Below, piece by piece: positions 1-10,663 of a DNA stretch of 64,000 nt (its first letter is position 1; each line of letters starts with the position of its first letter). The notes below the pieces were generated by a model. It was not told the origin of the DNA and ran no database searches. It saw only the letters and a list, made by a program, of their open reading frames with translations. Location of the stretch: the NCBI GenBank assembly GCA_026214975.1, contig CM047813.1:31867078-31931077 (forward strand), given 5' to 3'. The translations under genes were made by a program, and so were the position numbers. The DNA comes from Gentiana macrophylla. Lineage: Eukaryota > Streptophyta > Magnoliopsida > Gentianales > Gentianaceae.

Positions 1-256
1 CATATACATGAATATGTCTACAATGGCCGCATATACATAGATACATAAATCTAAAACTTAGACAAACCACATATCCAACAATTTTATCCCATTCATCTAC
101 ACATAATAATCATTTGCATCATACACATGAATTCATCCTATTAATAACATACAATTCGGCTGTTCAAAATCATTACATCATAATTCGGGCATTTCAAATA
201 TAAAAAAGCATAAACCTAATCCAAAAACAAGAAATCAAATACATGTAAACACTCAC
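1..256. other. AT-rich stretch without a gene
   Basis: No open frame, repeat or recognised motif was seen. If the exon at 257-298 is real, this is its first intron. Confidence 0.3.
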
Positions 257-298
257 ATTGATTGCCTCTGAGCTATGCGAAGAAGAGGGAGCAGCCAT
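257..298 (-). CDS. possible first coding exon of a gene lying left of the window
   Basis: Read on the minus strand, an ATG at 298-296 opens 14 codons rich in Ser and Ala (MAAPSSSHSSEAIN), directly followed by GTGAGT, a good plant 5' splice site (251-256). The following sequence to the left edge is AT-rich, as plant introns are. Small first exons like this are common in plant genes and in some DNA-transposon ORFs. The rest of the gene would lie outside the window, so neither product nor reality can be confirmed. It could equally be chance. Confidence 0.25.
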
Positions 299-304
299 TG
301 TGAT

Positions 305-650
305 TTAGCCTCTGTATAATCCGTCTAAATCCGCTTGAGTTGTAAATCGTCCAAATCCGCTTTGAGTTGTTTGTAAAATCGCCCAAATTCGCCGGACTTT
401 TTGCCTCACGAAATTGAAATGAGATGAATTGGGAAGATGGCGGTGAAAAGGTTTAAAATTGGACGACTCCGTGGCCCAAATTTGTAAGACGGAGCGTCCA
501 ATTTGGACGACGGTCGTCCAATTTGGACGACAACCTTCCAATTTGGCCGTCTAAAATTATCTCATCGAATTGGACGGCATCATGTATCCAAATTTGGACG
601 ACTTCAGCCAAAATATAGACGACGTCGTCCTAATTGGACGATTTACTTGA
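305..650. repeat. cluster of GTCCAATTTGGAC palindromes
   Basis: The 13-base near-perfect palindrome GTCCAATTTGGAC (often followed by GAC) occurs at about 500 and 516, with variants near 537 and 588. Related half-sites (CGTCCAAATCCGC, CGTCTAAATCCGC) lie at 320-370. A 78-codon minus-strand open frame across it simply follows this repetitive composition. Function unknown. It could be the edge of an unidentified DNA transposon or a local palindrome expansion. Confidence 0.45.
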
Positions 651-1514
651 AAAAAAATGTCAGACTCTGACACACCTAAAAAAAAAATATCACATGCTAC
701 AGTTGCCTGATTTACCAATTTCTCCCAACTATCCGCTATATTATATGGTGGGGCCAGCTTAAATAGGAGAGACCAAGGGCGTACCTGTGTGTAGACTAAG
801 AGGCCAAATCCTTCCGGACCAAAAAAAATATTACACTAAATTTTCTATGTAGTTCAGTTTGATCCTTAAAATTAATCCAGCCCACCCGACGAATTTGATA
901 TAGTCCATTAGCTCACCCCAAATAAATCCTGGCTCCGCCCTTGGACGGGACATTCCTACAATTTTAATTTTCAGCGTTTAAAGGCACAAAACGTCTCTCT
1001 TGGTTCTTTTATTTTTCCACCAAAGGCGAAAGTTTTATTACATCCGAAAGATAGTTACAAGAAAAACTAGCCACTGCTAGACTATAAACGCGGTCAAACG
1101 CCGCACTACAACACGGCCAAAAAAGCAGTACTAAAACGCGGCCGAAAAACCGCACTACAAACCGGCCTAAAGCTGGGCTAACTAACTTACACAAACCGAG
1201 AATACAACACAACAAAGCCAAGTAATAGATTGGAAGATGGTGCTGAGCAAAAGAGAAAAAAATTTCCATAAGGATGAGGCGCTCAGAACACATGAATCCT
1301 CAAGGACAATCTATTACCCGACAAAACACAGAAACAAACTACACAACAAAAAAAGCAAACTGATACATAGAACTATAATTTGAATTATTTTCCTCCAAAT
1401 CAAAGTTGGAGGCTCGTCCATGAGCACCACCACCGCTAACTAGTTACTCCACCCACGCGCCACCGAGAGCCACCACTGGAATAGAAAGAGCCCGTGAGAA
1501 AAGCTTTCCTCTCC
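651..1514. other. no supported gene; possible LINE-like tail
   Basis: The stretch has no convincing coding region. Read on the minus strand, 1300-1005 runs into an AATAAAA-containing A-rich end with repeated GCGGTTT / CGGCCG words, loosely like the 3' tail of a plant LINE, but no reverse transcriptase coding is present to support that. 1400-1500 is rich in CCACC repeats. Confidence 0.2.
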
Positions 1515-1940
1515 GATGTGATTCCCGTTGAGGAGAAACTTGTTAAATTTATTTGGAGTATTTTTTTTATTTTTAGTTGATTATTCTTTGGTTTTGGGCC
1601 TTTTATCACCCCACATTGGTTAGTTAGTAATTTATTTTTGTTGTTATTTTTATTTAATGTTATTTTGTGCCACATTGCTAAAGTAACAATTAGTATTGGA
1701 GTCTGTAGCATATATAAAGACATTTACAATCATTGTAATCATTAGACAAATTATGATATCAATATATTATATTTGAAGCTTTTATGCTTTGGTGAATTTT
1801 CTCACATTAGTGTTTGGTGGATTCCAAACCGGTGTTTGGTGGAATCCAAACGGGATTTATCGAGGTTGTGAGCGAACCTTGTGGGTGTCCATATATACCA
1901 AGGTTTTTGGCTACGGGTTAGCCAAGGGTCGCGGTGCTCA
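1515..1940 (+). repeat. left LTR of the collapsed gypsy element
   Basis: Direct repeat of 2195-2494 with a TATA-like CATATATAAAGAC at about 1709-1721. It retains the roughly 110-base stretch missing from the right copy, so it is the better guide to the full LTR. Confidence 0.5.
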
Positions 1941-2194
1941 TCTTATGATTCTGTTGCTGATCCAGAGAACATTATGTGCAATGCGCACTCGCAAAATTAC
2001 TACTCATTGGTTTCATTGGCGATGTATGCATCAACAACTCGAAGATCTATTGATTTTAAGTGGTATGTCCGTCTTGTATTTGATCCGGGCATATCCTTCG
2101 TGTTCGTTATTGGTTCGGCATGTTGTGTCCTTGTTGATGCGTTTTACGACATCCTTTTGATTCGAGGTCGAATCCCTTCGGAGGCGGGAGGGAA
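1941..2194 (+). pseudogene. gypsy pol C-terminal remnant with polypurine tract
   Basis: An open frame runs from inside the left repeat through this segment. Its last residues (about IRGRIPSEAGGND) match the typical final residues of gypsy pol polyproteins, which run straight into the PPT. No catalytic motif survives. Confidence 0.4.
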
Positions 2195-2494
2195 TGATGT
2201 GATTCCCGTTGAGAAGAAACTTGTTAAACTTATTTGGAGTATTTTATTTATTTTTAGTTATTTCTTCTTTGGTTTTGGGTCTTTTATTATATAAAGACAT
2301 TTAGAATTATTGTAATCATCAGACAAATTTTGATATCAATATATTATACTTGAGGCTTTTATGCTTTGGTGAGTTTTCTCACATTAGTGTTTGGTGGATT
2401 TCAAACGGGACTTATCGAGGTTGTGAGCGAACCTTGTGGGTGTCCATTTATACCAAGGTTTTTGGCTACATGTTAGCCAAGGGTCGCGGTGCTC
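2195..2494 (+). repeat. right LTR of the collapsed gypsy element, internally deleted
   Basis: Starts right after the purine tract and repeats the left copy with a deletion upstream of the TATATAAAGAC box (2291-2301). It ends at CGCGGTGCTC. Confidence 0.5.
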
Positions 2495-2980
2495 GTTTTA
2501 TTGGTGCCTTCAGTCAAGTCCTCAGGCATTTTCGGATTTGATTCGTTCATGGATCACATCACTCTCCACCCATAAAATGACCGACATGAGGAAACGAAGG
2601 CTGATCGGAAATAACAGTCAAACGCCGGTGACACCAAGCATAATCCGAGGGCCTCACTCCAGATCCAAACAGGACAACCATGAATCTAGCCGCTCTCACC
2701 ACATACAAGAATACAACTTGCAGAGAAAGGTGAGGAGGGACTAAGCTTCCATATGTGATGGAGCCAAAGACTTTGAACCCCTTCAAAATCGGAAAAGAAG
2801 CCACTAGATCTAAGATGAATTATGTTCCGGCCAAGTTCTGGTCAAAATCATAAGCACCTGCCGGCCCAAGCCATTGGAGGAGCAGCAGGGAAGGAGAACC
2901 GCCAGAGTAGAAAGGGAGAAGAACAACAGAAGAAGAAAGAAAGGAGATAAAAAAGAAAAGGGGTGGACGCCGGCAGCCTA
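2495..2980. other. no recognised gene
   Basis: An 81-codon minus-strand frame (2559-2804) has no recognisable domain. 2880-2960 is purine-rich (GAAGAAGAAAG type). This stretch is the left flank of the miniature element that follows and carries one copy of its target duplication at 2971-2980. Confidence 0.3.
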
Positions 2981-3426
2981 GGGCTGTAAATGAACCTAAG
3001 TATTCGATTCGATCCGGAGTATTCGGCTCGAAAAAGCTCGATTCGGGCTCGATTCGTGGGTTCGAACTTCGAGCCGAACCTTACAAATTAGATATTCGGT
3101 GGTCGAGCCGAACATGTTTGAACATGTTCGGCTCGGATATCATAAATTCATATATAGTTCGAGCCGAACATGTTTTTTAAAACCGAGCCGAACATGTTCT
3201 GATTTTTTTTTAAAACCCAGTTCGAGCCGAACATGTTCGAACGGTTCGACATGTTCGAGCCGAACCGAGCCGAGCTTTTTTCCCCAAATACCAGACCGAA
3301 CCCGAGCCGAATAATGAAAATATAAGGCTCGGCCATTTCGAGCCGAGCCGAGCCTAAGGTTCGAACATACCGAGCCGAGCCTAACCCTGCTAGGGTTCGG
3401 TAGGGTTCAGCTCGTTTACAGGCCTA
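2981..3426. mobile_element. miniature inverted-repeat element rich in GAGCCGAAC
   Basis: The ends are inverted: GGGCTGTAAATGAAC at the left and CTCGTTTACAGGCC at the right (reverse complement GGCCTGTAAACGAG). CGGCAGCCTA flanks the element on both sides (2971-2980 and 3427-3436), a 10-base duplication that contains an 8-base one as made by hAT elements. The body is packed with GAGCCGAACATGTTCG-type palindromes. About 446 bases with no coding capacity, so non-autonomous. hAT membership is an inference from the ends and duplication. Confidence 0.7.
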
Positions 3427-3903
3427 CGGCAGCCTAGTGCCGCCGGCGTCGGGGAGCTGCAAAAATGGGGGTGAAGGACGAGACAGAGAGGATGCTTAAG
3501 AGAGAGAGAGAGAGAGAGTGATAAGAAGAGATCATTTCTCTCTCTTGGTTCATCTTTCAAAATAACTTCATTTCTCCGGTTTTCTTTCGACCACCAACCC
3601 CATGAACCTCTTTTCCGGTGATTGGAGAAGCAAACTGCGGCAAGTTCATAATGTCATCCTATCATCTATGATTATTTCTTTTTCAACTCAAAACACATCA
3701 TCTCTTTGAAGAATTTTGCTTATTTGAGTGAAGAAAAATATGAAGATGAGTTTTGAGAACGATCGGAATGTGGTCGATGAGGACCTAGCTGGATCTTTCA
3801 GGTTAGAGGCTCAATATTGAGGTTAGCTTTGGTTGGCCCGTTTACTGATAAGACCTCATTGATGCCAACCGAGTACCGCATGTGGATGCCGGGTCATACC
3901 CAT
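3427..3903. other. no recognised gene
   Basis: Unique-looking sequence between two miniature elements. It begins with the second copy of the CGGCAGCCTA duplication and ends with the CAT target of the CACTA element. Short frames only. Confidence 0.3.
3499..3518. repeat. (GA)n microsatellite
   Basis: About ten uninterrupted AG dinucleotides followed by purine-rich sequence. Confidence 0.85.
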
Positions 3904-4082
3904 CACTACAAGAAGAATAATATTTTGTCACGTTAGTTGCTGCCACAACAAAAGAAATTGAGACAAATATATACTTAGTTTTCTTAATTGCCACGCTACT
4001 GCGGCTAAAAGTAAAGTATATTAGCAGCAATTATTATTTGTTGTGGCAAAACTATTGTGGCAATTTTTTTTTTCTTGTGGTG
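3904..4082. mobile_element. CACTA-type miniature transposon
   Basis: The left end is CACTACAAGAAGAATAA and the right end, reverse complemented, is CACCACAAGAAAAAAAA, the terminal signature of En/Spm (CACTA) elements. The 3-base duplication CAT lies on both sides (3901-3903 and 4083-4085), as expected for this superfamily. Internal inverted words (TTGCCAC / GTGGCAA) suggest a folded structure. At 179 bases it is non-coding and depends on a transposase in trans. Confidence 0.85.
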
Positions 4083-4104
4083 CATGTCAAGCTGGGATTA
4101 TCAT

Positions 4105-4718
4105 CGTAGGTCCTCCCTCTTGCACTAAAATGCTTTTACCCCTTGGGGCACATCTCAAAGAGAAAACACGACCTTTAGATTTAGAGTCAAATACTCTCTT
4201 CTAGTCTCTGTGTACGAGAAGAGTTGATACACCTCTCAACTCCTTTCCCACACACATTTTCAACCAATTTTAGGTATTAATTTATCATTTACCTGATATA
4301 CAAATCGACTTATTCAAAATTCATATATATTTTTGAGGAAATATGTTTTTTAATGGAAGGATTAAAACGCCAACATACAGTAAGAGTAACAAAATAGTAA
4401 GTAATTGCATAGAAAGACATTATTGATGAATGTATATATATATATATATATTTTATTTTAATATGTATATATATCATAATAGCATATCATAATACCTTCA
4501 GAGTACTTCTTAATGTTCTCTGTGCAAAGGTTGTTCACTTTGTAGTGTTTTGTGATTAGCTCACTTATGCCTGCTGTACTGAGGTTGGTTTGTTTTGTGT
4601 TTCTATTTACAGTTTTCCGTTTTAATTCTGACAAATTCAACAAAAGTTCGTTTATAGCTCTTTGTAATCTTTCTTTGTTTTATCTATCACTTTATTAGAT
4701 AACTCATTCAATACACGT
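4105..4718. repeat. dispersed repeat G, copy 1
   Basis: Matches 60876-61345 over nearly its whole length and 44600-44830 over its second half. Shared words include CTCTTGCACTAAA, CCTTTAG.TTTAGA and AATACCTTCAGA. A (TA)n tract at 4434-4452 sits at the same place as in the other copies. It ends at GATAACTCATTCAA, where the antisense ORF fragment of element F begins. The class is unknown: no terminal repeats, target duplication or coding were seen. Confidence 0.6.
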
Positions 4719-4719
4719 A

Positions 4720-5079
4720 TTCACCGAGCTCAGAAAGGAGAAGAACGATCTGGCAGCTCTGCTCGTCGCAGTCACTGCACAAATCATCAAGAATTACAAG
4801 GCCTCTTTTGAGTTTTCTCGGGTCCTAAACCTACTTTTGGCATCCGCAGCGAGTGGGACTTACACAATAGGAGTGGATGAAGCTCGGGCTCAGTTTCCCG
4901 ATCTAGACATAAATCGCCTTCCCAACAATGTCATGTATAGGTCGGGCATGGACAAGGTCTATAACGACCGGCTGAAAGAATTCCAGGAAGGTGAGGATAT
5001 TGTGGCCAAGCATATAGCTAGTTGTGCTCCCCGTCAGTCATCTAAGCCAGTGCCTTCTTCTTCAGCTCCTTCTGTCTAG
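4720..5079 (+). pseudogene. antisense ORF (aORF) 3' fragment of element F
   Basis: An open frame ends with TAG at 5077-5079. An ATG at 4837 gives 80 residues, but the frame is open further upstream into the boundary with repeat G, and that upstream part (Leu/Glu/Lys-rich) could form a coiled coil. The C-terminal part contains FPDLDINRLPNN and GMDKVYNDRLKEFQEGEDIV and ends in a Ser/Pro-rich tail. It lies on the opposite strand to F, between the tandem array and the missing 3' LTR. Tat-lineage elements are known to carry extra antisense ORFs in this position. A related relic is in element H (49650-50079: MDAVYDNRLKSFSEGVDI). The 5' part is lost at the junction with G. The biochemical role is unknown. 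Confidence 0.55.
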
Positions 5080-5369
5080 CATCAGGATCCATCTCCTGAC
5101 ACTTAGAGTTGTCTTCTTGGACTTAAATGCTTTTTGTTTTGTATTTTGTTTTGAAGTTTCCCAAAACATGTAACCTGCACAATTCTATAATATAAGCAAT
5201 ACTTTGTTGTTAAGTTTTCTTATAAGCAGTATTTTGTCGTTAAGTTTTCCTAACTTTTACTTTGAGCAGTTTTAAGTACTTTTTGATCCGTAGTGGGGTA
5301 TCCGACCCCCCCCAGTATGCAATGCAATGACTTGTAGTTTTTTTGGATGGCATACTTAGTTGTGATTAA
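5080..5369 (-). other. element F 3' untranslated segment with G-rich tract
   Basis: Follows the antisense ORF stop. A run of C at 5305-5312 (a G8 tract in F's own sense, inside CTGGGGGGGGTC) sits beside words shared with element H: AGTATGCCATCC and GCATAC flank the equivalent TGAGGGGC in H near 49320-49350. This may be an internal polypurine tract of F. Confidence 0.45.
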
Positions 5370-6436
5370 TTTGGCGAGTCTGACATGCGGATCTCAGTTG
5401 GTTCATCATGCGAACCTTAATACTTTGTCCTTTGCAAACTTGATTAAATTTGGATGAGTCCGACCTGCGGATCTCAATAGTTTGTCCTTTGCAAACTTTA
5501 TTAAGTTTGGCTGAGTCCGTCCCGCGGATCTCAGTTTGTTCGTCCTGTGAACCTTAAGAGTTTGTCCTTTGTAAACTTGTTGAATATGACTGAGTCCGAC
5601 CTGCGGAGCTGAGTAAGTTTGTCCTGTGAACTTTAAGAGTTTATCCTTAGCAAAATTGTTGAGCCCGTCCTGCGAAGCACAGTAGTTCGTCCTATGAACA
5701 TTAATGAGTTTGTCCTTTGCAAACTTTATTGAATTCAACCAAGTCCAACAAGCGGATCTCAATTGGTTCTTCTTGCGAACCTTAATAGTTTATCCTTTGC
5801 AAATTTTATTAAACTTGGCTGAGTCCGATATGGGGATCTCAGTTGGTTCATCCCGCGAACCTTTATAGTTTGTCCTTTGCAAACTTTATTAAACTTGGCC
5901 GAGTCCGACCTGCGGATCTCAGTTGGTTCGTCCTGTGAACATTAAGAGTTTTTCCTTTGAAAACTTGTTGAATATGACTGAGTCCGACTTACGGAGCTCA
6001 GTAAGTTCGTCCTTTGAACTTTAATGAGTTTGTCCATTGCAAACTTTATTGAATTTGGATGAGTCCAACCTATGGATCTCAGTCAGATCGTCTTGTGAAC
6101 GTTAGTAGTTTGTCCTTTGCAAACTTTATTAAGTTAGGCAGAGTCCGACCTGCGGATCTGAATTGGTTTGTCCTCCGAAACTTAAGAGTTTGTCATTTGC
6201 AAACTTGTTGAATATAACCGAGTCCGACCTGCGGAGCTCAGTAAGTTCGTCGTGCAAACTTTAAGAGTTTTCCCTTAGCAAACTTGTTGAATATGACTGA
6301 GTCCGACCCGCGGAGCTCAGTAAGTTCGTCCTGCGAACTTTAAGAGTTTGTACTTAGAAAACTTGTTGAGCCCGCCAGCGAAGCTCAGTAATTCGTCCTG
6401 CGAATTTTATTGAGTTTGTCCTTTGCAAACTTTATT
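5370..6436 (-). repeat. about 80-bp tandem array in element F
   Basis: About 14 diverged units, most spaced near 80 bases, some shortened to about 57-70. Each unit carries up to three small inverted repeats: CTGAGTCCG..CGGAnCTCAG, GTTCG-TCCTG-CGAAC and GTTTG-TCCTTTG-CAAAC. The array lies between the F protease and the antisense ORF, the hypervariable 3' region of Tat/Ogre-type elements that is known to seed satellites. A 118-codon frame through it is a by-product of the repeats. Confidence 0.85.
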
Positions 6437-6630
6437 ATTCGTTTTTCTTGCAAGCTTAATTATAATAACGTGCAAGACGGACGATATAAAGAGAATAATA
6501 CAAATATGGCACTCAGTGAGTGCAATCGTAATGTAACGGAATAAAAAAGGTAATCTGAAAAATAAGCTTAAATGAAAGTAATAATATATCAAAGTCATTA
6601 GGAACTGTTTCCATGCCATGTGGAATCCTT
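6437..6630 (-). other. element F spacer between protease and array
   Basis: AT-rich sequence holding no recognised motif. The abrupt change from protease coding to this spacer is where reverse transcriptase would be expected in an autonomous relative. Confidence 0.4.
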
Positions 6631-7200
6631 TTAGGTCAACATCACACATCTGCCTCTAATCGTGGAAGCATAACAACTTATAGCAGCCTTCATATCTCTC
6701 TTAATTTCCATGGACCATTCTATAGTAGGGAATTTCAGACTGGCATGAGCTAAGGATATCACGGCTCGGAGTTCAATCAGTGACAGCCTTCCCAGTATGA
6801 TGTTGTAAGAAGACGGAGCTTTTACCACCACATAGTTGACCAATAGTGTTTTGCTCCTTGCCCCATGTCCAAACGTTGTTGCTAGCCTGATCACTCCCAT
6901 ATGAAGAACCGGAGGTCCTAGGAACCCAAACAGTGGAGCTAAAACCGGGGTCAGCTTTGAATCTTTCAAACCCATTGATTGCAATACGGAGTGGTAAAGG
7001 ACATTGAAAGCGATCCCCGTATTTACGCAAATCCTCTTTACCAGATTCTTGTGTATCACCGCCTCTATGACCAGTCCTTTGTTGTTGACCACCATAGGTA
7101 AGGGGTCTTTTGGACCATAAGTCACCTTACTCAGCCTCTCCTAATATCTACCTCATACTCGGTCGTCATGTTTGGCTATTCCTTCAAATGTCTGACTTGG
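6631..7200 (-). pseudogene. element F retropepsin (gag-pro) relic
   Basis: The minus-strand frame 7125-6631 has the layout of gypsy/Tat retroviral-type proteases. It opens with a conserved lead, then VKRICVNTG at the active-site strand (D-T/S-G expected; here N replaces D, so the catalytic Asp appears lost), then a hydrophobic flap region and the closing YNIILGRLSLIELRAV, which matches the conserved ILGR segment. The expected role is cleaving the Gag polyprotein in the virus-like particle. Frame breaks upstream (7126-7200) and the altered active site argue that it is dead. Insertion B separates it from gag. Confidence 0.65.
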
Positions 7201-7713
7201 TGATGACGTGGTAAATCAGGTTATAAAATACTTGACCACCATAAACCAATACTAGCAAGAGGACTAGGCCCATCGTAGTATAGCTATAGTGAATCAAGGT
7301 CGATCCCACAGGGAACCAATTGTGGATCATCTTATATACAAACAATTAATTAAACATGTCAAGGACATAGAGGCGGTCTACGACCAACATAAGACAAGAA
7401 AAGTAAAGACACGACTCGACACAACGTAATTAACCTCCCCAATTATAGTCTTTATCGTTTGGACCTAGATAATTTATATAATAAATTGAACTTATTAAGC
7501 TTGTCAATCCGCTTGTATCTATCTTAGATTGGCTACGGAGTCATCCTCTTTAACTTGACTTAGCACCGGTTAGGTGGCTAGATCAACTGTGATATTGTTA
7601 CGTGACTTCGCTTTTGGTGCCTCCATCTCATATAACTCACACGCTACGACTCTAAGGATGCCGATATTAATCGTACACCTCGTCTCAGGCAACATTCCTA
7701 TGGTTAGGCGTCT
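7201..7713 (-). repeat. 3' LTR of element B, part 1 (interrupted by A)
   Basis: Nearly identical to 22835-23350. It breaks off at GGTTAGGCGT, where the intact 5' LTR continues TACTTATACTTCC. That continuation is found at 17470 on the far side of element A. Confidence 0.85.
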
Positions 7714-9115
7714 TGTGACTCTAAACCTAACCTTGGAACGGCGCGAAAGGCGACGGACATTACCTAGGCTATACAGATCCTAACCGGCAGTGTACCGGGT
7801 CAAATTGTAGTGCTAGTCTGGTGAGTCAGGTCGTATTTCTCAGGGAAAACATGGTAATTCTTTTAAGTGGGGTTAAACACCAAGAAGCTATTATTAACTC
7901 GATCTAAGTCGCAGTTTTATCATTTTCCTCGGGTTAGATTATGTTAGATCAGTTAGATTAGTTAGTAATGTTAGAGTTAGATGTTAGTAAAACAGAAAAT
8001 AAAACAAATAAATACTAATATAATATATAGATATATTTTTGGATCTAGCCAAGAATACTTTACTGAATCAATATCTTTTAGTAGAAATAAATGAGAGCAT
8101 GATCTTCCTTTATTCAAGGTGTAAATTATATATGAATCGGTGTACTCTCACAAGCTAGACAACCTCCTCACACGAGCGTATGAAATTGTCATATGTCCAT
8201 TGCATCAGTCCAAGGTCCACAATCATTACGGTTTTTACGAGCAGTCCCGAGTACAAATCTACCTTTAGATAAAAAAGGAGTCATTCCGTTCGTCAAATGG
8301 TCAATTTTATTTAAAAGGCTCCGGTTGTCAAAGCCGGACGATTCAACTTTCCGGTTTAAGTTTCAATTAAAGCGATGATTTAACATTATTACGATCTCGA
8401 GTACAAATGTCAATAAAATTTATCTTTCCCAAGACAAATCTGGCCCCGGATAGGAAACTGGGTTCCGTTGTCACGTTTTCACTCGGCCAATTTTACCCTC
8501 CGGTCTTTCAATTTTAACGTTTCATTAAGCGCAGAAAGAAAGAGATTCATCATAATTGATTTTAATCATTATTACGAGTCGATCATTCATTTTACCAAAA
8601 GATTAACTAATTGATTCATATCTTGGCTAGATATATTTTTAGTTTAACATAGATATATATATCGATTATCGTCAAAATGTCATGGATTAAGCGGTTTGGA
8701 AGTTTTCCATAATAGCCTTACATCAAGATGACAAAATTCTATTACAACCAAATTTAGCCTTTCGATCCAAACACTTATCAAATTCTCACATATATATATA
8801 TATAGATAGATATAATTATATAGAATAACAAAAGTAAAACTCAATAAAATTACCGCACATCTTGGATCTAAGTTGTATTCTTGAAAATAGCAACTTTTCC
8901 TAAAGCATTTTCCTTCGATAATTTTTCTGAAAGCATTACAACATTACTACTATTATTTATCAAAACATATATACATACATGTACATATGTATATAGTAGA
9001 AAATAAAATAAAAAAGACAAAAGAGATGAAAAAGAAAATCTAGATCATATATATATATATAGATAGATCTATCACATATTTATTCATATATAGAATATAT
9101 ATATATACATGAAGG

Positions 9116-9150
<35 letters not shown>

Positions 9151-10248
9151 ATATATGTATATATATATATGATCCAAAAAAAAATAAAAAGAGAAGAAGA
9201 GAAGCAGGTGGACGAGAGAAAGAAAGAAAAGAGGGAAAAGAAAAGAGGGGCAAAGAAAATGATCCCTCTTGGTGTGCTTATATAGATAAAAATGGGGGCC
9301 GGATCGATCCGGATTGGTGCCGGATCGATCCGGAATCATCATTGCGAATCCTAACCAAATCTTCGGATTATTTGATATATATTGGATTAAAACTTCTAAA
9401 ATTCATATCTTGAGTTGTAGACCTCCAAAAATTGCAAACGAAATGCCAAAATTACGGTCTCGAGAAACTCTAAAACTTTCATGAAGGACTCTTCTTCAGA
9501 AAACGTCTTCTTGAGTACCTCGTGTTCCTCCGAACGTTTTTTCGGGATTTTTACGAAATTGAATCAATTAGCCACTTGACCACCATTTGAGTTGTAGAAG
9601 TCCGATTGACTTGATTCAAAATCCATTGGAAAGATTTCTTGAAGATATACAACTTTTATTAAGGAAACTTCTTCAGAAAATGTCGTTTTGATGAGTCATT
9701 TGTATGTCGTAGATATTTCGGGATTTTTACTAATCCGAATCGATTAGTCAATTGACCATAACTTGAGTTGTAGACCTCTAATTAATGTAATTCAAAGTGC
9801 GTTGGAAAGCTTATGTGAAGATCTACAACTTTCATTAAGAAGTCATCCCCTGAAAATGCCTCTAAGCTGGGTCAAATCTCCATCGAAAATAAATTACGGT
9901 TTAAATACTTAGGAAAATTTGCTCCGTTGAACTTATAAACTTGTGGCACCTTCTTCTAACCCTCTAAACACATCTTTTTAGACTCAAAACATGTCGTTAC
10001 GTGGAATCTTGGTCAATATATAATCCTGCAATGAACCACCAAAATACCAAACGTAAATCCGACACGACACTCCGGTTACTAAACCGATACAAAAACTAAT
10101 AAAAATACGATAATTTATATAATAACTACTACTTATACATTTTGATAAAACTTAGTATTTATGACTTGATTTGATACAATAATGCTCAAAATGGTATCAA
10201 TATTGGGGTAAAATGTCGTAATAATGATCATAAATTTATCTCTCATCA
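7714..10248 (-). repeat. 3' LTR of element A
   Basis: Matches 14943-17467 throughout. In minus order: TGATGAGAG start, U3, two CCGGATCGATCCGG palindromes (9320-9333 and 9299-9312), TATA box CTATATAAGC (9278-9289), then R/U5. TA-rich microsatellites lie at 9040-9170. Frames of about 100 codons across the TA and GAAA tracts are not genes. Confidence 0.85.
9278..9333 (-). promoter_or_regulatory. U3 promoter of element A (3' LTR): two palindromes and a TATA box
   Basis: The 14-base perfect palindrome CCGGATCGATCCGG occurs twice, 21 bases apart, just upstream on the minus strand of a TATA box (TATCTATATAAG). The other LTR repeats this at 16496-16551. This probably drives element transcription. 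What binds there is unknown. Confidence 0.6.
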
Positions 10249-10290
10249 CAACCCCCTACTTAGCTTTTGGTCGTCCTCGATCAAAACAAG
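10249..10290 (-). other. polypurine tract of element A
   Basis: On the minus strand GAGGACGACCAAAAGCTAAG is followed by TAGGGGGTTG and then the LTR start TGATGAGAG. This is the usual place and composition for the plus-strand primer of reverse transcription. Element C has the same module at 42713-42745. Confidence 0.75.
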
Positions 10291-10631
10291 CGATAAAACA
10301 AAATGAATAAGAGATAAATTCATGAAGATAGAAGGTATAAGGAACAACCAGATAATACAACCTTTAGAATTATAACCAGGCTTTAACCTCAATATAAATG
10401 TATAACAGAGTGTTTGTGTGACAAGCCTTTTCAATTTCCACTATCCTCTCTTGAATAATTCAAGCAAACGCACAAATATCCATTCAGACAAATACAATGA
10501 CTTTCCTAGGTATAGCAAAGAATAGATTCCACACAAAGTTCTTCCGAGTACTTATTAGGATAATCCCTAAAGCATATCATTCAGTTTATACTGGGGATAG
10601 TCAGAAGATAACTAAGTTTTTAACCACTCTT

Positions 10632-10663
<32 letters not shown>

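Larger units (their letters stand above)
1515..2494 (+). mobile_element. collapsed Ty3/gypsy element: two LTR-like repeats and a pol tail
   Basis: Two direct repeats begin with the same GATGTGATTCCCGTTGA words and end at CGCGGTGCTC: 1515-1940 and 2195-2494. The second lacks about 110 bases present in the first, just before a TATATAAAGAC box. Between them lies only about 255 bases, ending in a purine-rich tract (GGAGGCGGGAGGGAA, 2180-2194) immediately before the second repeat, as a polypurine tract should. The reading frame entering this tract resembles the usual end of gypsy pol (IRGRIPSEAGGND). The best explanation is an LTR element whose gag-pol was deleted. No primer site is visible and no target duplication was found. 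Confidence 0.55.

Noticed and set aside
1789..2294. Two overlapping frames of 123 and 137 codons as host genes
   Set aside because: They span LTR-like repeats. Only the final residues fit a gypsy pol end.
5406..5762. 118-codon minus-strand frame
   Set aside because: Lies wholly within the 80-bp tandem array of element F and repeats the same words.
9040..9413. Open frames of about 100 codons on both strands, repeated at 16268-16576
   Set aside because: They run through TA and GAAA tracts in the two LTRs of element A.
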